From Herbaspirillum seropedicae (GTDB lineage: Bacteria > Pseudomonadota > Gammaproteobacteria > Burkholderiales > Burkholderiaceae_D): 64,000 nt of DNA. The stretch is taken from NCBI RefSeq assembly GCF_001040945.1, contig NZ_CP011930.1, positions 2,953,704-3,017,703 on the forward strand, read 5' to 3'. The notes below the pieces were generated by a model. It was not told the DNA's origin. It saw nothing but the letters and a program-made list of their open reading frames with translations, and ran no database searches. Shown piece after piece: positions 18,019-27,129 of the stretch; within the stretch, counting starts at the first letter, position 1, and the number at the start of each line of letters is the position of its first letter. The position numbers and the translations under genes were made by a program.

Positions 18019-18839
18019 TCATCTTCGCCTGGAAAGTCATCCCCGGCATGCCCCTGATCATGGCGGCCAACCGGGACGAGTTCTATGCCCGCCCGGCCGT
18101 CGATGCCGGCTGGTGGAAAGACCATCCGCACATCTACGCCGGACGCGACCTGCAAGGTGGCGGCACCTGGCTGGGCGTGACGCGGGACGGGCGCTTTGCG
18201 GCGCTGACCAATGTGCGTGCGCCCTCGGAACGCCGAACGGACGCGCCCACCCGTGGCCAGCTGGTCGCCGACTACCTGGCCGGCAACCTCGATCCCCAGG
18301 CCTATCTGCGCCAGATCGAAGCGCAGGCGCAGCAGTACAACGGCTTCAACCTGTTGCTGGGCAATCGCGACACCATGCTGTGGTATTCCAACCGCGGCCA
18401 GCAGGACCCGCGCAATGGCCAGCCGCTGGACTATGGCGTCTATGGCGTCTCCAACGCCTTGCTGGACACGCCCTGGCCCAAGCTCACCCGCGCCAAGGCG
18501 CAGTTCGCCAGCCTGCTGTGCCAGGGAGCGCCGGAAGAAACCTTCTTCGAGATGTTGACCGACGCCACCCGCGCCAACGACTGCCGCCTGCCCGACACCG
18601 GGATCGGGCTGGAAAAGGAAAGGATGCTCTCCCCCATCTTCATCCGCTCGCCCGACTATGGCACCCGCTGCTCGTCGGTCGTGCGCGTGCCCATCGTGGG
18701 CGAGCCGGTGCTGACCGAGCATGTGGTGGATCCTATGGCGATGCAATATTCTGCCGAGCCGGCCACCGACAAGGCCTGCCGGATACCCTGCAAGCCCAGG
18801 CTGCAGGAAGCTTCACCCGAGGCCGGGCAGGAAGGCTGA
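18009..18839 (+). CDS. NRDE (TANGO2-like) family protein
   Basis: A 276-residue protein with the family hallmark: a Cys right after the initiator Met (MCLIIFAW) and MAANRDEFYARP at about residues 18-29. GTWLGVTRDGRFAALTNVR follows, then NYGVYGVSNALLDTPWPK-like sequence. NRDE/TANGO2 proteins have an N-terminal-nucleophile-like fold and have been linked to haem or lipid handling; no reaction is established here. Translationally coupled to the DUF4936 gene. It is the last gene before the small RNA candidate at about 18950. Confidence 0.88.
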   Translation: MCLIIFAWKVIPGMPLIMAANRDEFYARPAVDAGWWKDHPHIYAGRDLQGGGTWLGVTRDGRFAALTNVRAPSERRTDAPTRGQLVADYLAGNLDPQAYLRQIEAQAQQYNGFNLLLGNRDTMLWYSNRGQQDPRNGQPLDYGVYGVSNALLDTPWPKLTRAKAQFASLLCQGAPEETFFEMLTDATRANDCRLPDTGIGLEKERMLSPIFIRSPDYGTRCSSVVRVPIVGEPVLTEHVVDPMAMQYSAEPATDKACRIPCKPRLQEASPEAGQEG

Positions 18840-18949
18840 GAGCCCCGCCGCGCCTGATCTGGGCGGTTCAGTTGTTTCCAGCGTGAAATAACCAAACCGT
18901 ATATCTGATATTTGGAAGATAAATTGGCCTGATTTGATGCGGAGCAGTA

Positions 18950-19028
18950 AAGTAACACCTGTCTCCTCCAATTTCCTCCTAAAGAATTGGATTCAAGCCC
19001 ACACCGCAAGGTTGTGGGCTTTTTTTTC
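18950..19028 (+). ncRNA. Putative small RNA with anti-Shine-Dalgarno CCTCC motifs
   Basis: Downstream of the NRDE gene is an unusually AT-rich stretch. It contains CTCCTCC at 18963-18969 and TCCTCCT at 18974-18980. The second motif lies in the 11-base loop of a hairpin with 7-bp arms TCCAATT (18967-18973) and AATTGGA (18985-18991). A strong rho-independent terminator follows at once (18995-19028). A double hairpin with CCUCC in the loop is how CCUCC-motif small RNAs look (the CcsR/cuckoo RNAs of Rhodobacterales and a betaproteobacterial toxic small RNA family, named from memory). The motif copies the 3' end of 16S rRNA and would pair with GGAGG sites. The 5' end is not defined; it may be processed from the upstream mRNA. 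Confidence 0.65.
18995..19028 (+). terminator. Rho-independent terminator of the small RNA
   Basis: Stem AGCCCACA (18996-19003) / TGTGGGCT (19013-19020), loop CCGCAAGGT, then a run of eight T. It is the strongest intrinsic terminator in the window and is correctly oriented for the plus strand only. Confidence 0.88.
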
Positions 19029-19055
19029 GCCCTTCCTATCCCTACGGCGCCGGCT

Positions 19056-19071
19056 GAGGGGTCTGCCCCTC
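19056..19071 (-). terminator. Weak hairpin after the GDPD gene
   Basis: Stem GAGGGG / CCCCTC with a 4-base loop, 23 bp past the GDPD stop on the minus strand. No T tract follows, so termination is uncertain. Confidence 0.35.
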
Positions 19072-19093
19072 TCAACCCTTGCCAGGCTCGCTC

Positions 19094-20041
19094 TCAGCGC
19101 AACTTCCGGCGCCTCAACCACGCCAGCAAGCGCTGCGGCTCATCGGTCTGGATGATGCTCACACCTTGCGCAATGAGCTGGCCCCACACCTGTTCCGGAT
19201 CATCCACGGCCACCGTATCGAGGTACGGCCCGGCCAGGTCCATGGGGCGGCCGCTGTCGATGTCCAGCGCCATGGTATTGACCAGCATCCGCACCGGCCT
19301 GCCCGCCAGCGCCCGACCAGCCGCATCGACCACGCTCGGATCGCGGAAGATCAGTTGCAGCACCGTCGGCTCCTGCCGCGCCATGACCTGCAGCTGCGCG
19401 CTGCGCGATGACGCCCCCGTCTTTTCGTCGAAATACAACGTCTGCACCGCAATGCCCAGGGACCGCGCCCAGGCCACCTGCTGCGGGTCGACCCCAGGAT
19501 TGATATTGAGCAGCACGTCGCGCGCGGTATCGGTCTCCAGGATGGCCGCGACCATCGCACCGATATCGGCATCCTTTACATCCAGATTGAGCACGATGCG
19601 GCCGCGCGCCACGGCCAGCGCCTGCTGCAGCGTCGGCACCCGGCGCGACGTCAGCGTCGCCCCCTGGCGGCCGCCGCGCGTGTACAGCCGCAGGTCCTGG
19701 ATCTGCGCCAGCGTGAGCTCGGTCACCGCGCCGCGGCCGTTGGTGGTGCGGTCCACGGTCTGGTCATGCATCAGCACCAGCGCACCGTCTTGCGTGGTGC
19801 GCACGTCGATCTCGCCGATGTCGATGCCTTCGGCGATGCAGCGCCGGATGCCGTCCAGCGAATTTTCCGAGGTCTCGGTCCAGCAGCTACGGTGCGAAGA
19901 CACCAGCACGGGGCCGGTGGGCGTGGTCAGCGCCGATTGGCGCCAGGTGAGGGAATCGGCGTGAGCTGGGTCCATGAGCAGGCAAAAGTTACAAGTGGCG
20001 AGAAGGGAGAGAATGGCGAAAAAGCGGCCAAGAGAAGGCAT
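19094..20041 (-). CDS. Exported glycerophosphodiester phosphodiesterase family protein
   Basis: A 315-residue TIM-barrel protein of the GDPD family, which splits glycerophosphodiesters (such as glycerophosphocholine) into glycerol 3-phosphate and an alcohol. A signal peptide (FFAILSLLATCNFCLL, cleavage near HADS) places it in the periplasm or outside. Catalytic blocks are visible: SSHRSCW, ENSLDGIRRCIAEGIDIGEIDV, and LVLMHDQTVDRTTNGRG. The ATG at 20041 is chosen because it begins the signal peptide. It follows the phospholipase C gene by 66 bp as the last gene of the leftward run. Confidence 0.88.
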   Translation of the reverse strand: MPSLGRFFAILSLLATCNFCLLMDPAHADSLTWRQSALTTPTGPVLVSSHRSCWTETSENSLDGIRRCIAEGIDIGEIDVRTTQDGALVLMHDQTVDRTTNGRGAVTELTLAQIQDLRLYTRGGRQGATLTSRRVPTLQQALAVARGRIVLNLDVKDADIGAMVAAILETDTARDVLLNINPGVDPQQVAWARSLGIAVQTLYFDEKTGASSRSAQLQVMARQEPTVLQLIFRDPSVVDAAGRALAGRPVRMLVNTMALDIDSGRPMDLAGPYLDTVAVDDPEQVWGQLIAQGVSIIQTDEPQRLLAWLRRRKLR

Positions 20042-20107
20042 GAGATCGTCCTGGTAGATGAAGGAGGAAAGACACGGGCTGCACTCCCGCAGCCCGCGCA
20101 GCAAGGT

Positions 20108-22198
20108 CTAGCTGACAAAGAAGGAGGGACGCCCCGTTTCCACATGGCCCGCCAGCCGGCGCGCAAAAGCGGGCCGGTCTTCGGCCTGGACCAGCAGGTC
20201 GTACCAGTGGTGACTGCTGGCCAACGGCCAGCGTTCTGTGGCCGACTGCCCCGGTGCGAGCGTCACGGTGCGCGTGGCCTGGCCATGCGCCTGATCGCGC
20301 AGCACCAGGTGCAGCGCCTGCCGGCCCGGATTGAGCAAGGCCAGCACCAGTTCGCCGCGTTCGCCGTCATGGCGCGCCTGCACCACCGGCTCCACGCCAC
20401 CCCCACGCTCCAGGCTGCCGCGCAGCTCGCGCAGGAAACCATTGGGGCCATACACCTTGAGGTCATAGCCGCCGACAGGCCCCACGCCGCGCCATTGCGC
20501 CGTGAGCGACTTGCCGGGTTGCACCGTGAAGGTCTGGTAACGCTCGCTCTCTTGCCGCGCATAGACCTGATAGACCACGCCAGCCTTGCCGGGATTGAGG
20601 AAATCGAGTTGCAGCGCGTCCTGATCCGGCACGACCCGGTCATCCACCGCCAGCACGTAGGGCAAGGCCCGCGCCGGCCGCATGCCGCGCTCCTGCTGCG
20701 GCATCGCCGGGCTGGACGGGGCGACTGGCGCCGGCAAACGGGCCTGCGCATCCGACAGGGCGCGGTAGGCCGAGGTGTCCGGCAACACCGGGCTGGCTGC
20801 ATCGCGGCGGCTGAAGTCGAAGGCCGAGGTGAGGTCGCCGCACACCGCGCGCCGCCAAGGGCTGATGTTGGGTTCATGGACGTCGAAGACCTGCTCCAGG
20901 AAACGGATCACCGAGGTATGGTCGAACACCTCCGAACAGACATAGCCGCCCTTGGACCAGGGCGAGATCACCATCATCGGCACCCGCGCGCCCAGCCCGG
21001 CAGGCAGGTCATCGGCCGGATTGACGTAGTCGCCCTTGCGGTGGAATTCGGCGCTGGTCTCCACCGTCGACAAGCCCTGCCCGGCGTGCAGCGGCGGGGT
21101 GGGCGGCACGACGTGGTCGAAGAAACCATCGTTCTCGTCGTAGTTCACCAGCAGCACCGTGCTGCTCCAGAGCGCCGGATTGGCGGTGAGGATGTCGAGC
21201 ACCTGGCTGATGTAGTGCGCGCCATAGCCCGGCGTGCGGTCGGGATGCTCGCAACTGAGCTTGGGCGGCATCAGCCAGGACACCTGCGGCAGCTTGCCAC
21301 TGTTGACGTCGCGCGCCAGGTCGGCCAGCGTGAACTTGCTGCAGGCTTTCTGCCACAGGGGCGAATCGGGGGCCGCGTTCTGATACTGGGCGAAGAAATA
21401 CTGCAGCACATTGAAGTCGCTGGGGTAGTCGCCGTGGTCCTTGTGCAGTTCCTCGGTCCCCTGGTAGACCTTCCACGAGACGCCATGCTGCTCCAGCCGC
21501 TCCGGATAGGTGGTCCAGCCGAAGCTGTCGGCGCCGCTGCGGCGTTCGCCCGGCACGCCCGAACAGCTGCCGGTGCGCGGCTGGAAGGTCATCGGGCCGC
21601 CTGCCCTGCCCTGCAAATCGATGCCGCCGCTCATCAGGTGGAAGCGGTTCGGATTGGTCGATCCCAGCACCGAGCAATGGTAGGCGTCGCAGAGGGTGAA
21701 GGCGTCGGCCAGGGCGTAATGGAAAGGCAAGTCCTCGCGGGTGAAGTAGGCCATGGTCACCGTATCCTTCTTGGCTTCGATCCACTTGTCATAGTCGCCC
21801 CGGTTCCAGGCGGCGTGCTGGTCCTTCCAGGCGTGCGGCAGGTTACCGCCGGCGCGGCCGGCGCTGGTGGTGGCCATCTCCATGCGGTACGGGAGCACCA
21901 GCCGCCCCTGCCCATCGCGCTGGTGAAACACCGGGCTGCCGTCGGGCAAGGGCCGCGGGATGGGATCGGCAAAGCCGCGCACGCCCCTCAGGCAGCCGAA
22001 ATAGTGATCGAAGGAGCGGTTTTCCTGCATCAGGATGACCACATGCTTCACGTCCTTGATCGTGCCCGTGGGCGACGCGGGCGCTACTGCCAGCGCCTTG
22101 CGGATGCTGGCCGGCAAGGCCGTCAGCGCCAGCGCCGCGCTGCCCGTGCGGGCGGCGCTTTTGAGGAAATGGCGGCGGTCCTGGGATTTTCTTTTCAT
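20108..22198 (-). CDS. Tat-exported phosphocholine-type phospholipase C
   Basis: A 696-residue enzyme of the phosphoesterase/acid-phosphatase-like phospholipase C family (PlcH/PlcN of Pseudomonas, about 700 residues). The N-terminus has a twin-arginine signal, DRRHFLKSAARTG, followed by an Ala/Leu-rich segment, so it folds before export. The catalytic region starts with MQENRSFDHYFG and later has the conserved NPNRFHLMSG and NYDENDGFFDHVVPP blocks. Two C-terminal beta-sandwich repeats (about 480-690) match the family. It hydrolyses phosphatidylcholine or sphingomyelin to phosphocholine and the lipid part. It sits between tonB and the GDPD gene in one leftward run. Confidence 0.92.
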   Translation of the reverse strand: MKRKSQDRRHFLKSAARTGSAALALTALPASIRKALAVAPASPTGTIKDVKHVVILMQENRSFDHYFGCLRGVRGFADPIPRPLPDGSPVFHQRDGQGRLVLPYRMEMATTSAGRAGGNLPHAWKDQHAAWNRGDYDKWIEAKKDTVTMAYFTREDLPFHYALADAFTLCDAYHCSVLGSTNPNRFHLMSGGIDLQGRAGGPMTFQPRTGSCSGVPGERRSGADSFGWTTYPERLEQHGVSWKVYQGTEELHKDHGDYPSDFNVLQYFFAQYQNAAPDSPLWQKACSKFTLADLARDVNSGKLPQVSWLMPPKLSCEHPDRTPGYGAHYISQVLDILTANPALWSSTVLLVNYDENDGFFDHVVPPTPPLHAGQGLSTVETSAEFHRKGDYVNPADDLPAGLGARVPMMVISPWSKGGYVCSEVFDHTSVIRFLEQVFDVHEPNISPWRRAVCGDLTSAFDFSRRDAASPVLPDTSAYRALSDAQARLPAPVAPSSPAMPQQERGMRPARALPYVLAVDDRVVPDQDALQLDFLNPGKAGVVYQVYARQESERYQTFTVQPGKSLTAQWRGVGPVGGYDLKVYGPNGFLRELRGSLERGGGVEPVVQARHDGERGELVLALLNPGRQALHLVLRDQAHGQATRTVTLAPGQSATERWPLASSHHWYDLLVQAEDRPAFARRLAGHVETGRPSFFVS

Positions 22199-22230
22199 CG
22201 GCGAATCTCGCAATCCTGGTTGGCTCAATC

Positions 22231-22947
22231 TCAGTTCAGGCTGAAGCGCAGTTCGACCTCGCCCAGCACCGGCTCATCGGTGCGCGAGAACTTCCATTGC
22301 ATCAGCGCCTTGGTCGCGGCCTGGTCGAACAGCTTGGCTGGCTGGGCGCGCACGATCTGTACGGCGCTGACCGAACCATCCTTCTCGATGCTCACGTGCG
22401 CCACCACCACGCCCTCGGTATTGCTGGCCAGCGCCTTGGGTGGATACTCCGGCTCGACCCGCCGCAGCGGTACAAGACCGCGCCGGACCTCGCCGGGCTG
22501 GGCCTTGGGGGCAGGCGCGGCAGCCACCGGCGGCGCGCTGGCGGCGGGAGCAGGCGGCGACGGCGGGCTCCGCACCACCGGCGCAGGGGCATCCTGGGCA
22601 GGGACGTTCGGGGCCGCCGTTACCGGCGTCGGCTTGGGTGTGGGCGAGGGTTTGGGCGGCGTGGGCTTCGGCGGCGGCTTGGGTGTCGGCGGCGTGGACG
22701 CTGGCGGCGCCGGCAAGGGCGGCGCCTCGGCGATGGTGACCAGCTTCATCACCTTGACCGGTTCCGGCGCCGGTGCAGGCGGCTGCGCCTTCGGCCAGGC
22801 CAGCAGCGCGATGGCGCACTCCACCGCCAGCGCCAGGCCGATGGCCAGCGGCCAGCGCAGTGCGCTACCCGCAGGAACGGCGGGCGGCGGCTCCGACCGG
22901 AAAGAAGACGATGGGCCAGACAGCGGCAAGGTCAGGGAATGACGCAT
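22231..22947 (-). CDS. tonB: TonB energy-transducing protein
   Basis: A 238-residue protein with one N-terminal membrane anchor (WPLAIGLALAVECAIALLAW), a long Pro/Lys-Pro-rich periplasmic spacer (about residues 55-165) and a C-terminal TonB domain with RRVEPEYPPKALASNTEG and VSIEKDGSV. It couples the proton-motive force from ExbB-ExbD to outer-membrane receptors. The ATG at 22947 is used because the upstream frame runs into exbD. It lies 7 bp after exbD and 32 bp before plc. Probably dedicated to the receptor of this locus. Confidence 0.92.
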   Translation of the reverse strand: MRHSLTLPLSGPSSSFRSEPPPAVPAGSALRWPLAIGLALAVECAIALLAWPKAQPPAPAPEPVKVMKLVTIAEAPPLPAPPASTPPTPKPPPKPTPPKPSPTPKPTPVTAAPNVPAQDAPAPVVRSPPSPPAPAASAPPVAAAPAPKAQPGEVRRGLVPLRRVEPEYPPKALASNTEGVVVAHVSIEKDGSVSAVQIVRAQPAKLFDQAATKALMQWKFSRTDEPVLGEVELRFSLN

Positions 22948-22954
22948 ATCGACC

Positions 22955-23353
22955 TCAATGCTTGGCGGCGATGCCGATGTCTTCGATGCCAGCAGCGCGC
23001 GCCACATCCATCACATGCAGCAGGTTTTCCAGCGACACCTCCTTGTCGCCGGCCACCAGCACTTCCAGCTTGGCCGTCTGGGCGCGCTCCTTCAACTGGG
23101 CTACCAGTGCATCATGCTCGAGCGGCTTGCCTTCGAAGAACATCGCACCGGTCTTGTCGACCACGATGGTGAGCGACTTGCTGGGCAGCGTGGCGGCGCT
23201 GGCCGCTTGCGGCACGTTGATCTTGAGCCCGCTGACGTCGATCATCTTGAGCATCGTCACCATGAAGAAGATCAGCAGGAACATCATGATGTCGATCATC
23301 GGGATGATCTCGATATGCGGCTCATCGGACTGCAGGTAGCGGGTGCGGCTCAT
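22955..23353 (-). CDS. exbD: Biopolymer transport protein ExbD
   Basis: A 132-residue inner-membrane protein with a short cytoplasmic tail, one transmembrane helix (IIPMIDIMMFLLIFFMVTM, including the essential Asp in the membrane) and a periplasmic domain. It is part of the ExbB-ExbD proton channel that drives TonB. The start at 23353 overlaps the exbB stop by 4 bp; longer in-frame starts would lie inside exbB. It carries FFEGKPLEHDALVAQLKERA, normal for the family. Confidence 0.93.
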   Translation of the reverse strand: MSRTRYLQSDEPHIEIIPMIDIMMFLLIFFMVTMLKMIDVSGLKINVPQAASAATLPSKSLTIVVDKTGAMFFEGKPLEHDALVAQLKERAQTAKLEVLVAGDKEVSLENLLHVMDVARAAGIEDIGIAAKH

Positions 23354-24075
23354 GATGCGGCTCCTGCATAGGCCACGTCGGCGGTGCGCTTGGGCGCGGC
23401 CTTGCCCTGCCCGGCAGGATGCGCCTCGGCGTTGTGGCGCAGCACGATGGACTCTTCCAGCAGGCAGTGCTGCTTGATGAAGACCAGCTTGATCAGGTCC
23501 AGCTCCAGCAGGGCCAGGCGCACCCGCTTGGAGAAATAGCTGTTGGCCGCCACCCCGGCGATGGCCACCAGCAGGCCGCAACCCGTAGCCAGCAGGGAAT
23601 GGCCGATGCCGTTGGTCACCGCTCCGCTGCTGCTGCCGGCGGTGCCCAGGACGTTGAAGGATTCGGTGATGCCGATGATGGTGCCCAACAGACCAATCAG
23701 CGGCCCCAGCGTGATGGCTGCGCCCAGCAGCCACAAGGCCCGGTCCAGTTCCGGCATGGTGCGCACGATGGCCTCGTCGATGTAGCGGTCCATGGCTTCG
23801 CCCGAGGCCAGTGCGCGCGACTCGACCGCCGCATGCAGGGTCGGCCCGAACACGGTTGCGCGGTAGCGCTGGGCGATGTCCTGCAGGGCGGCATCATTGC
23901 GATGATCAGCGCGCATGAGCGCCTGGTCGATCTGCTTGCCCGACGGCAGGCAGCGGGCAAAGAAGATGAAGCGCTCGACCGAGACGGCCAGCACCACCAG
24001 CAATAGCAGGGCCAGGATGGGAATGATGCCCATCGATTGGCGGCTCAGTTCCAGCAGTTGTTCAAGATTGGACAT
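23350..24075 (-). CDS. exbB: MotA/TolQ/ExbB proton channel protein ExbB
   Basis: A 241-residue membrane protein with three transmembrane helices: residues 15-35 (IIPILALLLLVVLAVSVERF) and two in the C-terminal half, with GLLGTIIGITESFNVLGTAG as the conserved channel region. It forms the proton-driven motor with ExbD and TonB. It starts 75 bp after the receptor stop and leads the exbB-exbD-tonB-plc-GDPD gene string. The C-terminal tail is Lys/Ala-rich. Confidence 0.92.
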   Translation of the reverse strand: MSNLEQLLELSRQSMGIIPILALLLLVVLAVSVERFIFFARCLPSGKQIDQALMRADHRNDAALQDIAQRYRATVFGPTLHAAVESRALASGEAMDRYIDEAIVRTMPELDRALWLLGAAITLGPLIGLLGTIIGITESFNVLGTAGSSSGAVTNGIGHSLLATGCGLLVAIAGVAANSYFSKRVRLALLELDLIKLVFIKQHCLLEESIVLRHNAEAHPAGQGKAAPKRTADVAYAGAAS

Positions 24076-24150
24076 GGCAGTTCCTTACAGGGGAGGTACG
24101 AAGGGTGAGTCAAACAAAACAGGGGCGCATAAGGCGTCACAGGTCATAGG

Positions 24151-26946
24151 TCACAGGTCCTTGGGGCTGTAGTTCAGCCCCACCCAGATCATCCGGCCCA
24201 TGGAGAAGGTGTCCTTGAGCAGGTCCTTGTTGGGACCGGTGACGCTGGTCACGGGCGAATTGGTCAGGTTGGCCACCTCGGCAAAGGCGCGCCATCCCTG
24301 GCCCAGGTCATAGCGCGCCTGCAGGTCGATCTGCTTGCGCGCCTGCCAGTAGACGTCGCGGCTGGCCAGGCTGGAATCGACCAGGCGCAGGCTGCGGCCG
24401 GTCCAGTTGTAGGCGGCCGAGACATCCAGCTTCTGGTAGTTGTAGAAGACGGTCAGGTTGCGGATCTGGTCCGGCTGGTTGACCAGGTTCTGGATGGTGC
24501 GGGTGCCGCCGTTACTGGCAGCGGCGTTCAGGCGTCCATCGAAGAAGCTCAGGTTGGCGCTGAAGCCCAGGCCTTGCAGGGCCGGGCTGATCCAGCCCAG
24601 CGAACCCTGCACGTAGCTCAGTTCCACCCCGTTGATGCGGGAGCTGGAGGCGTTGACCGGCTGGCTGATCGAGGCCGCGCGCGTGGCGCCGTTGTAGAAC
24701 AGGCTGCCCTGGCTGGAGAGGGTATAGATCTCGTTCTTGATCTTCTTGTTGAACAGCGCGACCGACAGCAGGCTGGAACGCGGCAGGTACCACTCGGCAG
24801 AGGCGTCGAGGTTGGTCGATTCACGCGGCTTGATGTCCGGGTTGCCCTGGGTCACGGTGACCGAACCATCGGTGTTCTGGTTGATCGTGGTGTTGGGTGC
24901 ATAGGCGTCGAAGTTGGGACGGCCAATGGTCTTGCTGGCGGCCAGCTTGAGCTTGACGTCGTCGGTGGCGCTGAAGATCAGAGAGGCCGCCGGCAACAGA
25001 TACCTGTAGCTGGAATCCTTGGTCTGCGAGGCCCAGGTGGTGGCGCCATTGCTGACATTGCGCACATTGCCGGTGGTGGAGTGGTTGGTATTGTCCTGGC
25101 GCAGACCGAACAGCCCGCTCCATTGATCCGTGCGGTAGGACGCCATCGCGTAGAGCGCGGCGGTCTGTTCGCTATGCGAATAATTGCTTTGCAGGCTGTT
25201 GACGCTGTTGCCACTGCTGGCGGCGATCTGGCCCTGGTTGGCCGCGAACTGCTGCCAGGCCTGGCCGCCGTTGACCAGGATGAAGGGCAGGCCGCCGCTG
25301 TAGGGCATGATGGTGCTGGAGACCGACCCGTTGCCGGCCAGCGTCAGGCCGCCGGACGTCGGGTAATACTGGTTGTTGACGTAGTCATAGCTATGCTCAA
25401 GACGCCGGTAATCCACACCCACGCCCGCGCCCAGGCCGCGTGCATCCTGGTCCATGTTCCAGCGGTAATCCAGCTTCACGTCACCGACCTGGTCATCGAT
25501 CTTGACCATTTCCTTGCGCCAGTAATAGGCCTGCCAGTTGTTCAGGTTGGTGAAGTTGGACGGATTGTTCAGCGCCACCGAAGGCTCGAAACCGGAAGTG
25601 TTGTAGCTCATGCCCAGCGCATTGGTGCCGCTGAGCACAGGCGCGGAACCGGCGCCGGGATAGGCAAAGTTGGCGAAGATGTACTTGGCCAGTTCGCGCG
25701 GCTCGCGATGCTTGGCTTGCGAGAAGGACGAGCGCAGAGACAGCACCTGGCTGTCGTCCAGCTTCCAGTCCAGTCCGCCCTGCAGCACCGAGGTGGTGCG
25801 CTTGATGGTCGAGGCGGCATAGCCGGCCTCGGCCTCGCCAAGCGCGAACTGTCCGCTGGTGGGCGTCTGGTTCTGGACCGGGTTGTTGCCGGTGCTGCGG
25901 CTGTCGTCGATGAAGGTCTCGTTGCGCAGGATGTGGGTGGAATCGCTGTTGTAGCCAAAGCCCACGAAACCGTTCAGATCCGGCGTGAAGCGCCCTTCCA
26001 GCTTGGCGTTGAAGCCGCTGGTCTCGCTGTTCTTCAGATGTTGCCAGTACTTGAACTGCTGCGGCACCGGGAAGCCATTGCCGGTATTGGGGCCGCCCGA
26101 AGAGGCCGGATTGGCGATGCTGCCGTTGGCGTTGTAGTAGTTGTAGAAGATGTTGTCGGTGGTCATGTGACCGATGGAGACCGTGTTTTCCTTCTCGAAG
26201 TTGGCCGAGATGACATAGCCGAAGCGCTGGTCCGGACCAAAGGTATTGCTGAAGGTCACATCCGATTTCTTGGCCAGCCCTTCCGCGCCCGAGGCCACCT
26301 TGCCGGTGCCGGCGGCATGGCCGACTGCACCGGTGGCGCTGAAGGTGGGCTTGCCGCCATTGTCGAAGGCGCTGCGGCTGACGATATTGACCGAGCCGCC
26401 CACGGCATTGGGGTCCATGTCGGGCGTCCAGGTCTTGAATACCTGGACTTCCTTGACCATCGAGGCCGGCAGCATGTTGGTGCGGGCGCTACGGGTGGTC
26501 TGGTCGACCGACGCCATGGGCGCGCCGTTGATGGTGACGTTGTTGTAGCTGCCATCCAGGCCGCGGATGGCGATGAACTGGGCCTTGTCACGTCCGTTCA
26601 CGTTGTCCGGATTGAAGGTGACCGATACCCCAGCCACGCGCCGAACCACATCGGTCACCGTGGAATCGGGCAGGCGCTCCACCTGTTCCCGGGTCACGCT
26701 GTCCATGACACGGTCTTCCACCTGCTTGCCCGCCACCGCCGCACTGGTCTGGCTGCGCTTGCGCGTGACCACCACGCTGTCGAGGCGCTTGACGCTGCCC
26801 TCCTGCGTCGCACTGCCCGGCGTGGCCTCCCCCACCGGCGTCTCATCGGCGGCCTGCGCCAGCAGCGGCAGCACCGACAGGATCGCCAGGCTCATCAATG
26901 TCAGTGACAAACGTCGGTAATGCTGACTCCCACTACGGTAAGACAT
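24151..26946 (-). CDS. TonB-dependent transporter, large Caulobacter-type
   Basis: A 931-residue outer-membrane transporter. It has a signal peptide (LMSLAILSVLPLLAQAA), a TonB box near residues 35-45 (SVVVTRKRSQT), a plug with REQVERLPDSTVTDVVRRVAGVSV, RDKAQFIAIRGLDGSYNNVTINGAP and GGSVNIVSRSAFD, and a large barrel ending in VGLNYSPKDL. This is the large TonB-receptor family seen in carbohydrate or polymer use, not the classical siderophore type. The ATG at 26946 has AGGGG seven bases upstream, better than the ATG ten codons earlier. It leads a leftward run with exbBD-tonB-plc-GDPD and is divergent from lacI with palindromic operators between. The substrate is inferred to be a phospholipid-derived molecule. 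Confidence 0.9.
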   Translation of the reverse strand: MSYRSGSQHYRRLSLTLMSLAILSVLPLLAQAADETPVGEATPGSATQEGSVKRLDSVVVTRKRSQTSAAVAGKQVEDRVMDSVTREQVERLPDSTVTDVVRRVAGVSVTFNPDNVNGRDKAQFIAIRGLDGSYNNVTINGAPMASVDQTTRSARTNMLPASMVKEVQVFKTWTPDMDPNAVGGSVNIVSRSAFDNGGKPTFSATGAVGHAAGTGKVASGAEGLAKKSDVTFSNTFGPDQRFGYVISANFEKENTVSIGHMTTDNIFYNYYNANGSIANPASSGGPNTGNGFPVPQQFKYWQHLKNSETSGFNAKLEGRFTPDLNGFVGFGYNSDSTHILRNETFIDDSRSTGNNPVQNQTPTSGQFALGEAEAGYAASTIKRTTSVLQGGLDWKLDDSQVLSLRSSFSQAKHREPRELAKYIFANFAYPGAGSAPVLSGTNALGMSYNTSGFEPSVALNNPSNFTNLNNWQAYYWRKEMVKIDDQVGDVKLDYRWNMDQDARGLGAGVGVDYRRLEHSYDYVNNQYYPTSGGLTLAGNGSVSSTIMPYSGGLPFILVNGGQAWQQFAANQGQIAASSGNSVNSLQSNYSHSEQTAALYAMASYRTDQWSGLFGLRQDNTNHSTTGNVRNVSNGATTWASQTKDSSYRYLLPAASLIFSATDDVKLKLAASKTIGRPNFDAYAPNTTINQNTDGSVTVTQGNPDIKPRESTNLDASAEWYLPRSSLLSVALFNKKIKNEIYTLSSQGSLFYNGATRAASISQPVNASSSRINGVELSYVQGSLGWISPALQGLGFSANLSFFDGRLNAAASNGGTRTIQNLVNQPDQIRNLTVFYNYQKLDVSAAYNWTGRSLRLVDSSLASRDVYWQARKQIDLQARYDLGQGWRAFAEVANLTNSPVTSVTGPNKDLLKDTFSMGRMIWVGLNYSPKDL

Positions 26947-27034
26947 GGTATTTCCCCTGAAAACGAATCGTGGCAAGAAGGCAGGCGCAGCCGGACCGGC
27001 TATGGCGACCGGGTGCGAGGCCGGTTATCATGAA

Positions 27035-27046
27035 TAGAACGTTCTA
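27035..27046. promoter_or_regulatory. LacI-type operator, receptor side
   Basis: A perfect 12-bp palindrome TAGAACGTTCTA with a central CG, the hallmark of LacI/GalR operators. It lies 88 bp upstream of the receptor start. The core is identical to the second copy at 27130-27145. Confidence 0.8.
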
Positions 27047-27129
27047 ATTCCAGAAAGAAAAAAATGGCAGTCTTTACAAGAAGTCTCTGCCATTATTCTT
27101 TTTATGCAACTTTTCCTGCGTTGCTTTAC

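Noticed and set aside
18656..19075. A leftward open frame of about 139 codons over the small RNA region
   Set aside because: It runs through the terminator and across the NRDE gene's 3' end, has no ribosome-binding site or domain, and is better explained by high GC and the small RNA on the other strand.
19766..22942. A very long rightward open frame (over 1000 codons) opposite the GDPD, phospholipase and tonB genes
   Set aside because: Opposite strand of three well-supported genes; its composition is rich in Gly/Arg/Ala/His with no domain. Long antisense frames are expected at this GC content.
24574..26907. A long rightward open frame opposite the large TonB transporter
   Set aside because: Same reason: antisense to a clear receptor gene, no domain and no start signals.
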